A stretch of DNA of 14,400 nucleotides, taken from Verrucomicrobiota bacterium (GTDB lineage Bacteria > Verrucomicrobiota > Verrucomicrobiia > Chthoniobacterales > UBA10450). The position numbers were made by a program, and so were the translations under genes. This document shows, in pieces, positions 14,215 to 14,400 of this stretch (its first letter is position 1; each line of letters opens with the position of its first letter). Under the pieces are notes generated by a model. That model did not search any database. It was not told the origin of the DNA and saw only the letters and a list, made by a program, of their open reading frames with translations. Location: contig QHOR01000157.1 of assembly GCA_003219395.1 (NCBI GenBank), positions 1 through 14,400 on the forward strand, given 5' to 3'.

Positions 14215-14400
14215 TTACTTTACCGAGTCAGCCGGCACGATTTTAATACTTTCGATCACCACGCGCTTGGTCGGTTTGCTCATTTCGCCTTGTGCATTTC
14301 GCTCGACCGGCGTGTTACCGATTTTGTCGAGCACGTCATCGCCTTTGATCAGTTTGCCGAACGTCGTGTATTGGCCATCGAGCCGCCGAACGGGCGCAAG
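14215..14400 (-). CDS. Cyclophilin-type peptidyl-prolyl cis-trans isomerase, C-terminal part
   Basis: The last 61 codons and stop (TAA at 14215-14217) of a gene that starts beyond the window. The translation contains LDGQYTTFGKLIKGDDVLDKI, which is the cyclophilin signature region LDG-x-y-x-x-FG-x-v-x-x-G-x-x-V-x-x-I, followed by NTPVE, charged linker residues, and a final beta strand (RVVIESIKIVP). Cyclophilins catalyse proline isomerisation during protein folding. The N-terminal half with the catalytic arginine and any signal peptide lies outside, so cytoplasmic or periplasmic location cannot be told. Its stop is about 170 bases upstream of the amidase start on the same strand, with palindromes between. 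Confidence 0.85.
   Translation of the reverse strand, partial: LAPVRRLDGQYTTFGKLIKGDDVLDKIGNTPVERNAQGEMSKPTKRVVIESIKIVPADSVK

Noticed and set aside
1-14400. CRISPR array, tRNA, rRNA or intact insertion sequence
   Set aside because: No regularly spaced direct repeats, cloverleaf with acceptor stem, rRNA-like stretch or transposase motif was seen on either strand.

Overview
The window is dominated by a phosphate-starvation (Pho) and polyphosphate module on the + strand, followed by an unrelated minus-strand stretch of housekeeping and transport genes. Signal-peptide-dependent PstS, the PhoR/PhoB architecture, moderately GC-rich DNA and a trace of a repeat-type surface protein suggest a Gram-negative environmental bacterium. 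Verrucomicrobiota or Acidobacteriota would fit, but this is an impression from sequence style, not a demonstrated placement.

Layout, + strand: a 350-base leader with small palindromes; phoB (351-1043); phoR (1050-2327); an intergenic region with a well-formed Pho box (2417-2434); pstS (2484-3503); a 7-bp intercistronic hairpin (3518-3535); pstC, pstA and pstB (3557-6264); phoU (6345-7031); ppk1 (7185-9509); a ROK-fold sugar kinase overlapping the ppk1 stop by 4 bases (9506-10195); and a SixA-type histidine phosphatase (10290-10751). Minus strand: a DoxX-like membrane protein (10853-11269); a rho-independent terminator (11352-11379); a remnant of a beta-sandwich repeat protein (about 11411-11637); a dicarboxylate/amino-acid symporter (11638-12990); N-carbamoylputrescine amidase (13159-14043); and the C-terminal end of a cyclophilin-type peptidyl-prolyl isomerase running off the window (14215-14400).

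How the genes work together: PstS captures phosphate in the periplasm, PstCA/PstB import it, and PhoU relays transporter state to the PhoR kinase, which phosphorylates PhoB. PhoB would act on the Pho box in front of pstS. PPK1 stores imported phosphate as polyphosphate. The translationally coupled ROK kinase is well placed to spend polyphosphate or ATP on a sugar, and SixA is a candidate phosphohistidine phosphatase. This extended order, sensing to import to storage to possible use, is the most interesting aspect of the window. I see no clear evidence of a wholly new system, CRISPR array, phage or intact insertion sequence.
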